The notes beneath the pieces are model-generated. The model worked only from the letters and a program-made list of their open reading frames with translations. It searched no databases and was not told the DNA's origin. From the NCBI RefSeq assembly GCF_029543085.1, contig NZ_CP119967.1, positions 2,134,501-2,198,500 on the forward strand: a stretch of 64,000 nt of DNA, read 5' to 3'. Numbering within the stretch: the stretch's first letter is position 1; each line of letters starts with the position of its first letter. This stretch comes from Pseudomonas sp. A34-9. Lineage in GTDB: Bacteria > Pseudomonadota > Gammaproteobacteria > Pseudomonadales > Pseudomonadaceae. Both the position numbers and the translations under genes were made by a program. This document shows, piece by piece, positions 7,918 to 19,750 of this stretch.

Positions 7918-10512
7918 ATGAACACAGAATTTCGCAAAACCCTGCCCGGCAGCCCTCTGGATTATTTCGACGCCCGTGCGGCTGTCGAGGCGATTCAGCC
8001 CGGTAGCTACGACACCTTGCCGTACACCTCCCGCGTGCTGGCGGAAAACCTCGTGCGTCGCTGCGACCCGGCCACGCTCACCGATTCCCTCAAGCAACTG
8101 ATCGAACGCAAACGCGACCTCGACTTCCCGTGGTTCCCGGCGCGTGTGGTCTGCCACGACATTCTCGGTCAGACCGCGCTGGTCGACCTCGCCGGCCTGC
8201 GCGACGCCATCGCCTTGCAGGGCGGTGACCCGGCGCAAGTCAACCCGGTGGTGCCGACGCAGTTGATCGTCGACCACTCGCTGGCGGTGGAGGCGGGCGG
8301 TTTCGACAAGCAGGCGTTCGAGAAAAACCGCGCCATCGAAGACCGTCGCAACGAGGACCGTTTCCACTTCATCAACTGGACCAAAAAGGCCTTCAAGAAC
8401 GTTGATGTGATCCCGCCGGGCAACGGCATCATGCACCAGATCAACCTGGAGAAAATGTCTCCGGTGATTCAGGTGCGCGAGGGCGTGGCGTTCCCCGATA
8501 CCTGCGTCGGCACCGACAGCCACACTCCGCACGTCGATGCGCTGGGCGTGATTGCCATCGGCGTTGGCGGCCTCGAAGCCGAGAGCGTGATGCTCGGTCG
8601 TGCGTCGTGGATGCGTCTGCCGGAAAGCGTCGGCGTCGAACTGACTGGCAAGCTGCAACCGGGCATCACGGCCACCGACATGGTGCTGGCGTTGACTGAA
8701 TACCTGCGTAAACAGAAGGTCGTCGGCGCGTGGCTGGAGTTCTTCGGCGAAGGCGCCGCGGCGCTGACCCTCGGCGACCGCGCGACCATCTCCAACATGG
8801 CCCCGGAATACGGCGCTACTGCAGCGATGTTTTACATCGATCAGCAGACCATCGATTACCTGAAACTGACCGGTCGTGAGGACCAGCAAGTGCAGTTGGT
8901 CGAGCAATACGCCAGGCTCACCGGCCTGTGGGCCGACAGCCTGAAAGGCGCGCAATACGAGCGTGGTCTGACTTTCGACCTGTCCTCGGTGGTGCGCAAC
9001 ATGGCCGGCCCGAGCAACCCGCACGCTCGCGTTGCAGTGGCGGATCTGGCGGCCAAAGGCATCTCCGGCCAGTGGGATGATGTGCCGGGGCAAATGCCTG
9101 ACGGCGCCGTGATCATCGCTGCCATCACCAGTTGCACCAACACCAGCAACCCGCGCAACGTTATCGCCGCCGGCCTGATCGCGCGTAATGCCAACAAGCT
9201 CGGCCTGACCCGCAAGCCGTGGGTGAAATCCTCGCTGGCACCGGGTTCGAAAACCGTCGCGCTGTACCTCGATGAAGCGGGGCTGACCACTGAACTGGAA
9301 CAGCTTGGTTTCGGTGTCGTCGCGTTCGCCTGCACCACCTGCAACGGCATGTCCGGCGCGCTCGATCCGCTGATCCAGCAAGAGATCATCGACCGCGATC
9401 TGTATGCCACCGCCGTGCTCTCGGGCAACCGCAACTTCGACGGACGCATCCACCCTTATGCCAAGCAAGCGTTCCTCGCTTCGCCGCCATTGGTGGTGGC
9501 TTACGCCATCGCCGGGACCATCCGTTTCGATATCGAAAAAGACGTACTCGGTGTTGTGGACGGCAAGGAAATCCGCCTGAAAGACATCTGGCCGAGCGAC
9601 GAAGAAATCGACGCCGTGGTGAAGTCTTCGGTCAAGCCCGAGCAGTTCCGTCAGGTCTACATTCCGATGTTCGCCGTCCATGAAGACACCGGCCCGAAAG
9701 TCACGCCGCTGTACGACTGGCGCGAGATGAGCACCTACATCCGCCGTCCGCCGTACTGGGAAGGCGCACTGGCCGGCGCGCGGCCGCTGAAGGGCATGCG
9801 CCCGCTGGCGGTGCTGCCGGACAACATCACCACCGATCACCTGTCGCCATCCAACGCGATCATGCTCGACAGCGCCGCTGGCGAATACCTGGCGAAAATG
9901 GGCCTGCCGGAAGAGGACTTCAACTCTTACGCGACCCACCGTGGCGACCATTTGACCGCGCAGCGCGCAACCTTCGCCAACCCGAAACTGTTCAATGAAA
10001 TGGTCGTGGAAAACGGCAAGGTCAAACAGGGCTCGCTGGCGCGTGTCGAGCCGGAAGGCAAGGTCATGCGCATGTGGGAAGCCATCGAAACCTACATGGA
10101 GCGCAAGCAGCCGCTGATCATCATTGCCGGCGCCGATTACGGTCAGGGTTCGTCCCGTGACTGGGCGGCGAAAGGCGTGCGTCTGGCCGGCGTCGAGGCG
10201 ATTGCCGCTGAAGGTTTCGAGCGCATTCACCGCACCAACCTGGTGGGCATGGGCGTGCTGCCGCTGGAGTTCAAAGCAGGTACCGACCGTCACACGCTGG
10301 CCATCGACGGCAGCGAAACCTACGACGTGATCGGCGAGCGCAAACCGCGTGCGGACCTGACGCTGGTGATCCACCGCAAGAATGGCGAGCGCGTTGAAGT
10401 GCCGGTGACTTGCCGTCTGGATACCGCTGAAGAAGTGTCGATCTACGAGGCTGGCGGCGTGTTGCAGCGCTTCGCTCAGGACTTCCTCGAAGAGTCGGCG
10501 GTTGCCGTTTAA
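7918..10512 (+). CDS. acnD: Fe/S-dependent 2-methylisocitrate dehydratase
   Basis: AcnD (864 residues) is the aconitase-family enzyme that dehydrates 2-methylcitrate to a 2-methylaconitate isomer, working with PrpF. The [4Fe-4S] ligands are in CTNTSNP (about residue 409) and CTTCNGMSG (about 476-479). The swivelling C-terminal domain is marked by DNITTDHLSPS and GADYGQGSSRDW. The ATG at 7918 begins the conserved MNTEFRKTLPGSPLDYFD. The longer frame upstream only translates the REP element. The organism also has prpD, so two routes to 2-methylisocitrate appear to be encoded. Confidence 0.95.
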   Translation: MNTEFRKTLPGSPLDYFDARAAVEAIQPGSYDTLPYTSRVLAENLVRRCDPATLTDSLKQLIERKRDLDFPWFPARVVCHDILGQTALVDLAGLRDAIALQGGDPAQVNPVVPTQLIVDHSLAVEAGGFDKQAFEKNRAIEDRRNEDRFHFINWTKKAFKNVDVIPPGNGIMHQINLEKMSPVIQVREGVAFPDTCVGTDSHTPHVDALGVIAIGVGGLEAESVMLGRASWMRLPESVGVELTGKLQPGITATDMVLALTEYLRKQKVVGAWLEFFGEGAAALTLGDRATISNMAPEYGATAAMFYIDQQTIDYLKLTGREDQQVQLVEQYARLTGLWADSLKGAQYERGLTFDLSSVVRNMAGPSNPHARVAVADLAAKGISGQWDDVPGQMPDGAVIIAAITSCTNTSNPRNVIAAGLIARNANKLGLTRKPWVKSSLAPGSKTVALYLDEAGLTTELEQLGFGVVAFACTTCNGMSGALDPLIQQEIIDRDLYATAVLSGNRNFDGRIHPYAKQAFLASPPLVVAYAIAGTIRFDIEKDVLGVVDGKEIRLKDIWPSDEEIDAVVKSSVKPEQFRQVYIPMFAVHEDTGPKVTPLYDWREMSTYIRRPPYWEGALAGARPLKGMRPLAVLPDNITTDHLSPSNAIMLDSAAGEYLAKMGLPEEDFNSYATHRGDHLTAQRATFANPKLFNEMVVENGKVKQGSLARVEPEGKVMRMWEAIETYMERKQPLIIIAGADYGQGSSRDWAAKGVRLAGVEAIAAEGFERIHRTNLVGMGVLPLEFKAGTDRHTLAIDGSETYDVIGERKPRADLTLVIHRKNGERVEVPVTCRLDTAEEVSIYEAGGVLQRFAQDFLEESAVAV

Positions 10513-10566
10513 ATCAACTGATGTGGGCAGGGGATTTTAAGTCCCGTGCCTTCGGTAAGGAGCATC

Positions 10567-11769
10567 ATGGCTCACGCAGCTACTTTCGCACCGCAGATCA
10601 AAATCCCCGCGACCTACATGCGCGGCGGCACCAGCAAAGGCGTGTTCTTCAGTCTCAAGGATTTGCCCGAAGCGGCACAGATTCCAGGTCCGGTTCGCGA
10701 CGCTTTACTGCTGCGCGTGATCGGCAGCCCCGACCCGTATGACAAGCAAATCGACGGCATGGGCGGCGCGACTTCGAGCACCAGCAAAACCGTGATCCTG
10801 TCGAAAAGCATCAAGGCGGATCACGACGTCGATTACCTGTTCGGTCAGGTCTCCATCGACAAGCCCTTTGTGGATTGGAGCGGCAACTGCGGCAACCTCT
10901 CGGCAGCGGTCGGTTCGTTCGCCATCAGCAATGGCCTGGTCGACGCCAGCCGCATTCCGCACAACGGTGTCGCGGTGGTGCGCGTGTGGCAGGCCAACAT
11001 CGGCAAAACGATTATTGCCCACGTGCCGATCACCAATGGCGAAGTGCAGGAGACCGGCGACTTCGAACTCGACGGCGTGACCTTTCCAGCCGCCGAAGTG
11101 CAAGTGGAATTCATGGACCCGGCGGCGGAAGAAGAGGGCGGCGGTGGCTCGATGTTCCCTACCGGCAACCTGATCGATGAGCTGGAAGTGCCGGGTGTCG
11201 GCACTTTCAAGGCGACCATGATCAATGCCGGGATCCCGACGATTTTCGTCAACGCCGAAGACATTGGTTACACCGGCACCGAGTTGCAGAGCGCGATCAA
11301 CAGCGATCCGAAAGCGCTGCAAATGTTCGAGACGATCCGTGCTTACGGCGCATTGCGCATGGGGCTGATTGCCAATCTGGACGAGGCGGCGAAACGGCAG
11401 CACACGCCGAAAGTCGCGTTTGTGGCCAAGCCTGCGGATTACGTCGCGTCCAGTGGTAAAGCGATTGGCGCTGGTGACGTGGATTTGCTTGTGCGCGCAT
11501 TGTCGATGGGCAAGTTGCACCACGCGATGATGGGCACGGCGGCGGTGGCGATTGGCACGGCGGCAGCCATTTCCGGCACGTTGGTAAACCTTGCCGCTGG
11601 TGGCGTTGAACGTAATGCCGTGCGCTTCGGGCATCCGTCCGGGACGTTGCGTGTTGGCGCCGAGGCCAGCCTGGAAAACGGCGAGTGGATCGTCAAAAAA
11701 GCCATCATGAGCCGCAGTGCTCGGGTGTTGATGGAAGGCTACGTGCGCGTCCCCGGTGATTCTTTCTGA
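10567..11769 (+). CDS. prpF: 2-methylaconitate isomerase (AcnD accessory protein)
   Basis: This 400-residue protein of the diaminopimelate-epimerase-like fold isomerises the 2-methylaconitate made by AcnD so that it can be hydrated to 2-methylisocitrate. RGGTSKGVFF near the N-terminus and SGNCGNLSAAVG (about residues 107-118) are PrpF signatures. The ATG at 10567 follows AAGGAGCATC, a good ribosome-binding site. It lies 54 bp after acnD. Confidence 0.95.
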   Translation: MAHAATFAPQIKIPATYMRGGTSKGVFFSLKDLPEAAQIPGPVRDALLLRVIGSPDPYDKQIDGMGGATSSTSKTVILSKSIKADHDVDYLFGQVSIDKPFVDWSGNCGNLSAAVGSFAISNGLVDASRIPHNGVAVVRVWQANIGKTIIAHVPITNGEVQETGDFELDGVTFPAAEVQVEFMDPAAEEEGGGGSMFPTGNLIDELEVPGVGTFKATMINAGIPTIFVNAEDIGYTGTELQSAINSDPKALQMFETIRAYGALRMGLIANLDEAAKRQHTPKVAFVAKPADYVASSGKAIGAGDVDLLVRALSMGKLHHAMMGTAAVAIGTAAAISGTLVNLAAGGVERNAVRFGHPSGTLRVGAEASLENGEWIVKKAIMSRSARVLMEGYVRVPGDSF

Positions 11770-11783
11770 TTCGAGAACTTCTA

Positions 11784-11959
11784 CCCTCACCCCAGCCCTC
11801 TCCCGGAGGGAGAGGGGGCCGACCGAGGTGTCTGGGGTTGTACGCCGACCTGAGCGATCGAGTCGATTATGGATTCGCTAAAAAGCGTTCAGGTCGGCGT
11901 AACTCTTGAGTATCCCCCAATCAGTCCCCTCTCCCTCTGGGAGAGGGTTAGGGTGAGGG
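11784..11959. repeat. MITE-like element, CCCTCACCC/GGGTGAGGG family, copy 2
   Basis: A 176-bp element with terminal inverted repeats (CCCTCACCCCAGCCCTCTCC against GGGAGAGGGTTAGGGTGAGG). It also has a perfect internal 13-bp inverted pair, TACGCCGACCTGA at 11841-11853 and TCAGGTCGGCGTA at 11889-11901. It separates prpF from prpD and is the most symmetrical of the four copies. Confidence 0.85.
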
Positions 11960-12071
11960 CATTACCCCTGAAGAAACACATCAAAGCAGGCACCAACGAT
12001 CTGCTCTAAAAAAACCAATCGGCCCCTGAGGAAGACCACACCACTCATCATTCCCGCACAGGAGAACCGCA

Positions 12072-13556
12072 ATGAGCGCCAACGTCGACCTGAACAACCG
12101 CCCCGACTACGACCGTGTCCTGCAGGACATCGCCGATTACGTCCTCACCTTCAAAGTCACCTCTGCCGAAGCCCTCGACACCGCCCGCAACTGCCTGATG
12201 GACACGCTGGGCTGCGGCTTGCTGGCACTGCGCTTTCCGGAATGCACCAAACACCTTGGCCCGATCGTCGAAGGCACCGTCGTGCCGTTTGGCGCACGAG
12301 TCCCGGGCACCTCATTTCGCCTCGATCCGGTGAAAGCCGCGTGGGACATCGGCTGTATCGTCCGCTGGCTCGACTACAACGACACTTGGCTCGCCGCCGA
12401 GTGGGGCCATCCATCGGACAACCTCGGCGGGATTCTCGCGGTGGCTGATCACCTCTCGCAAAAACGTCTGGCCAATGGTGAAGCTCCGCTGATGATCCGT
12501 GATGTGCTCGAAGCGATGATCATGGCCCACGAGATCCAAGGCGTGATCGCTCTGGAAAACTCCTTCAACCGGGTAGGACTCGATCACGTCATTCTGGTGA
12601 AAGTGGCTTCAACCGCCGTCACCGCCAAACTCATGGGCGCCAATCGTGAGCAACTGCTGTCGGCGTTGTCCCATGCGTTTGCCGACGGTCAGGCCCTGCG
12701 CACCTATCGTCATGCGCCAAATGCCGGCTCGCGAAAATCCTGGGCAGCGGGGGATGCGACGAGTCGTGGTGTACGTCTGGCCGACATCGCCATGCGTGGC
12801 GAAATGGGCATTCCCGGAGTGCTGACTGCGAAACAGTGGGGCTTTTATGACGTGCTGTTCAGCCACACCAATAGCGATCTGGCGCTGAAACCGGAAGATA
12901 AACGTGCTTTCAGTTTTTCGCGGCCGTTCGGCAGTTACGTGATGGAAAACGTGCTGTTCAAGATCAGCTTCCCCGCCGAATTCCATGCGCAAACCGCGTG
13001 CGAGGCTGCAGTGACACTGCACCCGCAAGTGCGCAATCGCCTGCACGAGATCGACCGTATCGTCATCACCACCCACGAATCTGCGATCCGCATCATTTCC
13101 AAGGTCGGGCCGCTGGCCAACGCCGCTGACCGTGACCACTGCATTCAGTACATGACCGCCGTGCCGCTGGCCTTCGGCAATCTGATCGCCGAGCAATACG
13201 AAGACGATTTCCACCGGGCGCACCCGATCATCGATGTGCTGCGCGAGAAAATGGTCATCGTCGAAGAACCGCGTTTCACCCGCGAATACCTGGAGCCCGA
13301 CAAGCGCTCGATTGCCAACGCCGTGCAGGTGTTTTTCAAGGACGGCAGCAGCACCGAAAACGTCGTGGTGGAATACCCGATCGGTCATCGCCGGCGTCGT
13401 GCCGAGGGCATTCCATTGCTGGAGGACAAGTTCAAAGCCAATCTGGCCACACGTTTCACCGGCCAGCGTAGCGGCGAGATCTTCGCGTTGTGCAAGGATC
13501 AAACCCGGCTGGAGTCCACCCCGGTCAACCGCTTCGTCGACTTATTCGTGAACTAA
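12072..13556 (+). CDS. prpD: 2-methylcitrate dehydratase, MmgE/PrpD family
   Basis: This 494-residue MmgE/PrpD-family protein dehydrates 2-methylcitrate without an iron-sulfur cluster. It carries the family segments [13 protein letters not shown] (about residues 42-54), [20 protein letters not shown] with conserved acidic and aromatic residues, and [34 protein letters not shown] supplies a ribosome-binding site. A MITE and about 110 bp separate it from prpF, so it may be partly uncoupled from the operon. No terminator is evident between them. Confidence 0.95.
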   Translation: MSANVDLNNRPDYDRVLQDIADYVLTFKVTSAEALDTARNCLMDTLGCGLLALRFPECTKHLGPIVEGTVVPFGARVPGTSFRLDPVKAAWDIGCIVRWLDYNDTWLAAEWGHPSDNLGGILAVADHLSQKRLANGEAPLMIRDVLEAMIMAHEIQGVIALENSFNRVGLDHVILVKVASTAVTAKLMGANREQLLSALSHAFADGQALRTYRHAPNAGSRKSWAAGDATSRGVRLADIAMRGEMGIPGVLTAKQWGFYDVLFSHTNSDLALKPEDKRAFSFSRPFGSYVMENVLFKISFPAEFHAQTACEAAVTLHPQVRNRLHEIDRIVITTHESAIRIISKVGPLANAADRDHCIQYMTAVPLAFGNLIAEQYEDDFHRAHPIIDVLREKMVIVEEPRFTREYLEPDKRSIANAVQVFFKDGSSTENVVVEYPIGHRRRRAEGIPLLEDKFKANLATRFTGQRSGEIFALCKDQTRLESTPVNRFVDLFVN

Positions 13557-13564
13557 CGCAGCGC

Positions 13565-14503
13565 CTACACGGACGATTTGCGCCATTTTTCGATGGGCAA
13601 TTTGGTGATCGCAAACCCGCTCAACAAAATCGCCGAATAGATCATCAGCTCCCGGGACAGGGTTTGCCCTTCGTACCAGGCGCCGATGATCACGGCGAAC
13701 ACCGGAAAAATGATAAACACGAACGATAGAATGATCGGGCTCAGACGTTTCAGCAGCAAAAAATAAACGATGAATCCACCGACCGACGCCACCAGTCCAA
13801 GGTAGAGCAGGGCGCCCCACGAGCGTGTGGTCACATCGCTAAATACCGGCGCTTCAACGCTAAAGCCGACAATAAATAACATCGCTCCGGCAATGCCGAT
13901 CGGCAGCGTGTTGTAAGTGATCACGCTGATCGCGCTGCCGTGTTTTTTTGTTACCACGTAGCACAGCGCATGCATCACCGCCGCACACATAATCGCCAGC
14001 ACCCCCCGCCATTCCGCCTGATCCAGATGCAGGCCCTGGCTGCGGATGATCATGAACAGACTGCCGAAACCGATAGCGATGCCGAGCATTTGCGACGGGT
14101 AGATTTTTTCGCGCAGGAACAACGCCGAGAACAGCAGGATAAACACCGGCATGCAACTGAACAGCAGCGCGGTCAGGCCGGAGGAAACGTGCATCTCGCC
14201 GTAGTTGAGCAGGTAGTACGGCAGGCTGAAGTAGGTCAGCGTGACGAAGATAAAAAACCAGCGGCTTTTGCGCGGAAACAGCAGCGGTTCCTTGCGCAAA
14301 AGCGCGAAGCTGAGGAACAGCGGAAATGCGATCAGAAAGCGCAGGCCGGCGGCGGTCAGTGGCGGCACGCTTTCGACAGCAATCTTGATCCCCAGCCATG
14401 TCGTGCCCCAGCTCAGGCAGACGATCAGAAACAGCACGCTGGTGAGCAATCCGGCGAGCCAAGGCTTGCTGATGTTGATGGGTGTGCTGACGGCGGTCGA
14501 CAT
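13565..14503 (-). CDS. DMT-superfamily transporter (EamA, two repeats)
   Basis: From the ATG at 14501-14503 the protein has 312 residues and about ten hydrophobic helices arranged as two EamA repeats, as in RhaT/YdcZ-like metabolite exporters. SWGTTWLGIKIAVESVPP near the first helix pair is typical. GGAGC sits eight bases upstream of this ATG; the longer frame to 14596 would run into the promoter region. The substrate cannot be read from sequence. A MocR regulator is divergently transcribed 92 bp away, so the transporter is its likely target. Confidence 0.85.
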   Translation of the reverse strand: MSTAVSTPINISKPWLAGLLTSVLFLIVCLSWGTTWLGIKIAVESVPPLTAAGLRFLIAFPLFLSFALLRKEPLLFPRKSRWFFIFVTLTYFSLPYYLLNYGEMHVSSGLTALLFSCMPVFILLFSALFLREKIYPSQMLGIAIGFGSLFMIIRSQGLHLDQAEWRGVLAIMCAAVMHALCYVVTKKHGSAISVITYNTLPIGIAGAMLFIVGFSVEAPVFSDVTTRSWGALLYLGLVASVGGFIVYFLLLKRLSPIILSFVFIIFPVFAVIIGAWYEGQTLSRELMIYSAILLSGFAITKLPIEKWRKSSV

Positions 14504-14595
14504 GATTGCATGCTCCGAGCGGGTGGAATTGACCTGATCAATAAAAAGGTTTATTGCTGATTGAACCTGTTTTAAACACGCTATTCGGGGTGACA

Positions 14596-16005
14596 ATGAC
14601 TGTCAAAGTAAGTATTGCCATGGTGTCAATCCTCCGTGACGGCCTCGTCAACGGCGTCGGTGTGAAGTACAAGCGCCTCGCCGACGGCGTCGCGCAGGCG
14701 ATTGATGAAGGCGTGATCGATGTCGGCTGCAAGCTGCCTCCGCACCGGCTGTTGGCCGACAGTCTCGGCGTGACCATTGGCACCGTCAGTCGTGCTTACG
14801 GTGAGCTGGAGCGTGTCGGCCTGGTCGTCGCTCGCGTCGGCGACGGCACTTATGTGTCACAGCGCGGGATGGAGCGGCCGCAGGACAAAGGCTTTCGTAA
14901 CGTCAGCGATGAGCCACCCACCTGCTTCGACATGAGTCGGAATCAGCCGATTCCGGGGCAGGAAACCACCTTCATGAGCCAAAGCCTGCAGGACCTCGGC
15001 AATGAGCCGGGTGTGCTGCGGCAATTGACCGGTTACACCGCCGAGGGCGGCATGGCGCGGCATCGGGTCGCGGGGGCGGTCTGGCTCAGCCATGGCGACT
15101 TCGTGCCGCACGCCGATCAGGTGCTGTGCGTCAACGGTGGTCAGCATGGTTTGCTGTGCGCGCTGATGGGGCTGCTCAAGGCCGGCGACACCGTTGTTAC
15201 CGAGCATTTGTCCTACCCGGGATTGATCAGCGTCGCACGTCAGCTCGGGATAAAACTCATCGGTGCCGCGATGGATGACGAAGGCCTGTTGCCGTCAGCG
15301 CTGGAAGACATTTGCCGTCAGCATCGGGTTTCAGCGTTGTATTGCACGCCGACCATTCAGAATCCCACGGCGGCGATGATGTCGGTGCCACGTCGTGAGG
15401 CGATTGCCGACGTCTGCCGCCAGCACAATCTGTTGATTGTTGAAGACGAAGCCCACGCTGTACTCGACCGCCAGCGGCCGCTGCCACTGAGTTATTTCGC
15501 GCCGGAGCGCTCGGTGTTGATCGGCAGCCTGAGCAAGGCGGTTTCCGCCGGATTGCGCGTGGGTTATGTGCATGCGCCGCAAGCGTTGATCGGGCGGATC
15601 AGTTCAGCCATCCGCAGCACCTGCTGGATGGCCAATCCGTTATCGATGGAAGTGGCGAGCCTGTGGATCGAAAACGGCATGGCCGGGCATTTGCTGGATG
15701 AGCAGATCAGCGAGATCGCCCGGCGCAAGGCGTTGGTCGCTCCGGTGCTGGCGGGCCTGAATTACAAGACTCACACCTACAGCCCGCATTTCTGGATAGA
15801 AGTGCCTGAGCTGTGGCGGGCGTCGCAGATTGCGGCGGAATTGAAGGAGAACAACTATCTGGTAGCCACCGCCGAGGCGTTTGCGGTCGGGCATGCAGCG
15901 GTGCCGCAGTTTATTCGGGTGAGTGTGTGCAATGCGGTGGGGGATGATCGGTTATTGCTGGCGGGGTTTGAAGCTCTGGCCAAGGCATTAACAGACACCG
16001 TGTAA
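14596..16005 (+). CDS. MocR-type regulator (GntR winged helix plus aminotransferase-like domain)
   Basis: About 469 residues. An N-terminal GntR helix-turn-helix (LADGVAQAIDEGVIDVGCKL, then LLADSLGVTIGTVSRAYGEL) is joined to a class I aminotransferase-like domain. The PLP-lysine motif is IGSLSKAVSAGLRVGY, and VEDEAHAVL holds the aspartate-region residues. MocR proteins bind PLP and regulate vitamin B6, GABA, taurine or transport genes. I chose the ATG at 14596, preceded by GGGGTGAC; the next ATG at 14620 is possible. The divergent EamA transporter is the likely target. Confidence 0.87.
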   Translation: MTVKVSIAMVSILRDGLVNGVGVKYKRLADGVAQAIDEGVIDVGCKLPPHRLLADSLGVTIGTVSRAYGELERVGLVVARVGDGTYVSQRGMERPQDKGFRNVSDEPPTCFDMSRNQPIPGQETTFMSQSLQDLGNEPGVLRQLTGYTAEGGMARHRVAGAVWLSHGDFVPHADQVLCVNGGQHGLLCALMGLLKAGDTVVTEHLSYPGLISVARQLGIKLIGAAMDDEGLLPSALEDICRQHRVSALYCTPTIQNPTAAMMSVPRREAIADVCRQHNLLIVEDEAHAVLDRQRPLPLSYFAPERSVLIGSLSKAVSAGLRVGYVHAPQALIGRISSAIRSTCWMANPLSMEVASLWIENGMAGHLLDEQISEIARRKALVAPVLAGLNYKTHTYSPHFWIEVPELWRASQIAAELKENNYLVATAEAFAVGHAAVPQFIRVSVCNAVGDDRLLLAGFEALAKALTDTV

Positions 16006-16010
16006 TCGTT

Positions 16011-16105
16011 CTTCGCGAGCAAGCTCGCTCCCACAGGAGTCGGGGTGAATGCAAAATGTGCAGACACCCGAGAATCCTGCGGGAGCGAGCTTGCTCGCGA
16101 AGGCG
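16011..16105. repeat. Paired REP element, CTCGCTCCCACA family, copy 1
   Basis: CTTCGCGAGCAAGCTCGCTC on the left faces GAGCGAGCTTGCTCGCGAAG on the right. It lies between the converging MocR and ppsR genes. This copy has AAGCTCGC where the others have AGGCTCGC. Confidence 0.88.
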
Positions 16106-16125
16106 TCAGCCCAGACACCGCAAAT

Positions 16126-16944
16126 CTACTTGAACCGCCGCTCCACACCTTTCTCCACCAGAATCTTCGCCGAAATCTCTTCCACCGAAAAATGCGTGGA
16201 GTTGATGTTGGGAATGTTCTCGCGGCGGAACAGGTTTTCCACTTCGCGCACTTCGAACTCGCACTGGGCGTAGCTCGAATAGCGGCTGTTGGGCTTGCGT
16301 TCGTTGCGAATCGCGGTGAGGCGGTCCGGGTCGATGGTCAGGCCGAACAGCTTGTGCTGATGGGCGCGCAGCGCCGTCGGCAGGGTCAGGCGTTCCATGT
16401 CGTCTTCGGTCAGCGGATAGTTGGCCGCGCGGATGCCGAATTGCATGGCCATGTACAGGCACGTCGGCGTCTTACCACATCGCGACACGCCCACTAGTAT
16501 CAAGTCAGCCTTGTCGTAATAGTGCGTGCGCGCGCCGTCGTCGTTGTCGAGGGCGAAGTTTACCGCCTCGATGCGTTCCATGTAATTGGAGTTGTGCCCG
16601 ATTGAGTGGGACTTGCCGACGGTGTAGGAAGAATGCTCGGTCAGTTCCTGCTCGAGCGGGGCGAGGAAGGTCGAGAAAATGTCGATCATGAAACCATTGG
16701 ACGTTGCGAGAATCTCACGAATGTCCTGATTGACGATGGTATCGAAGATGATCGGACGAAAGCCGTCGGTTTCAGCGGCTTTGTTGATTTGTTGTACCAT
16801 GGCCCGCGCTTTTTCAACGCTGTCGATGTACGGTCGCGTGAATTTGCTGAAGGTAATGTTTTCGAACTGCGCCAAGAGGCTTTGACCCAGGGTTTCGGCG
16901 GTGATGCCGGTGCCATCGGAGATAAAGAAAGCAGATCGTTTCAT
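16126..16944 (-). CDS. ppsR: Phosphoenolpyruvate synthase regulatory protein
   Basis: PpsR (272 residues, DUF299 family) switches PEP synthase off and on: ADP-dependent phosphorylation of a threonine inactivates it, and phosphorolysis restores it. The P-loop [19 protein letters not shown] lies at about residues 150-168, and the N-terminus [20 protein letters not shown] is conserved. A longer frame reaches 17040, but its extra residues only translate the large palindrome, so the ATG at 16942-16944 with AAGGTG upstream is preferred. It is divergent from its target ppsA. Confidence 0.95.
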   Translation of the reverse strand: MKRSAFFISDGTGITAETLGQSLLAQFENITFSKFTRPYIDSVEKARAMVQQINKAAETDGFRPIIFDTIVNQDIREILATSNGFMIDIFSTFLAPLEQELTEHSSYTVGKSHSIGHNSNYMERIEAVNFALDNDDGARTHYYDKADLILVGVSRCGKTPTCLYMAMQFGIRAANYPLTEDDMERLTLPTALRAHQHKLFGLTIDPDRLTAIRNERKPNSRYSSYAQCEFEVREVENLFRRENIPNINSTHFSVEEISAKILVEKGVERRFK

Positions 16945-16965
16945 TTGCACCTTGGGCCTTAAGTG

Positions 16966-17123
16966 AGTGTCCTGTATCACAAATGCGTACCTTTTTGGCG
17001 GCGCTTGTTGTCGCCATACTGCGTTGCCGCTCCTCGCCATAGCCAGCTATGACTTGTCGCGGCGCCTTGTCTGGCAACAACAGTCACTCGCCAAAAAGGC
17101 ACGCATCTGCGACACAGGACACT
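16966..17123. repeat. 158-nt imperfect palindrome between ppsR and ppsA
   Basis: The outer arms are 35 nt each (16966-17000 and 17089-17123) and match at 31 positions; the four mismatches are all A/G. The centre holds CATAGC-CA-GCTATG (17038-17051). Both palindromes share the same midpoint (17044.5), so this is one long hairpin, not two unrelated repeats. The inner part pairs only loosely. It lies between the divergent ppsR and ppsA starts and resembles a small non-autonomous element. Confidence 0.8.
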
Positions 17124-17276
17124 TGTGAGCATTCTTGGATATGATAGGCGCGATTTGCCGGCCGCCATTGGCCCGCATTCTCACTTATTTTCCAGGTCCA
17201 GGCCATACAACCGGCCAACGCTCCCCCGAGCTGCCGGTTTCTGAGCTTTTCCAACACAGTTAGTGGAGAGATCACC

Positions 17277-19652
<2,376 letters not shown>

Positions 19653-19667
19653 TCAGTATGTAAGCGG

Positions 19668-19694
19668 CCCGTTCCCCTTGTGGGAGCGGGTTTT
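19668..19694 (+). terminator. Intrinsic terminator after ppsA
   Basis: CCCGTTCCC and GGGAGCGGG form a nine-pair stem with one mismatch and a short loop, followed by TTTT. It lies 15 bp after the ppsA stop. Confidence 0.75.
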
Positions 19695-19706
19695 GAGATT
19701 TGAGTA

Positions 19707-19737
19707 GGGCGGGCTCCTGTGGATGCCGCCCTTTTTT
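19707..19737 (+). terminator. Second possible terminator before the hydrolase gene
   Basis: GGGCGG and CCGCCC pair across a 13-nt loop and are followed by six T. It ends 13 bp before the hydrolase ATG. It could be a second terminator of ppsA or a leader element of the next gene. Confidence 0.5.
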
Positions 19738-19750
19738 GTGCAAGAGCATT

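Noticed and set aside
7855..10374. 839-codon open frame on the minus strand
   Set aside because: It lies antisense to acnD. Long antisense frames are common in high-GC coding sequence; it has no recognisable domain, and acnD motifs are unambiguous.
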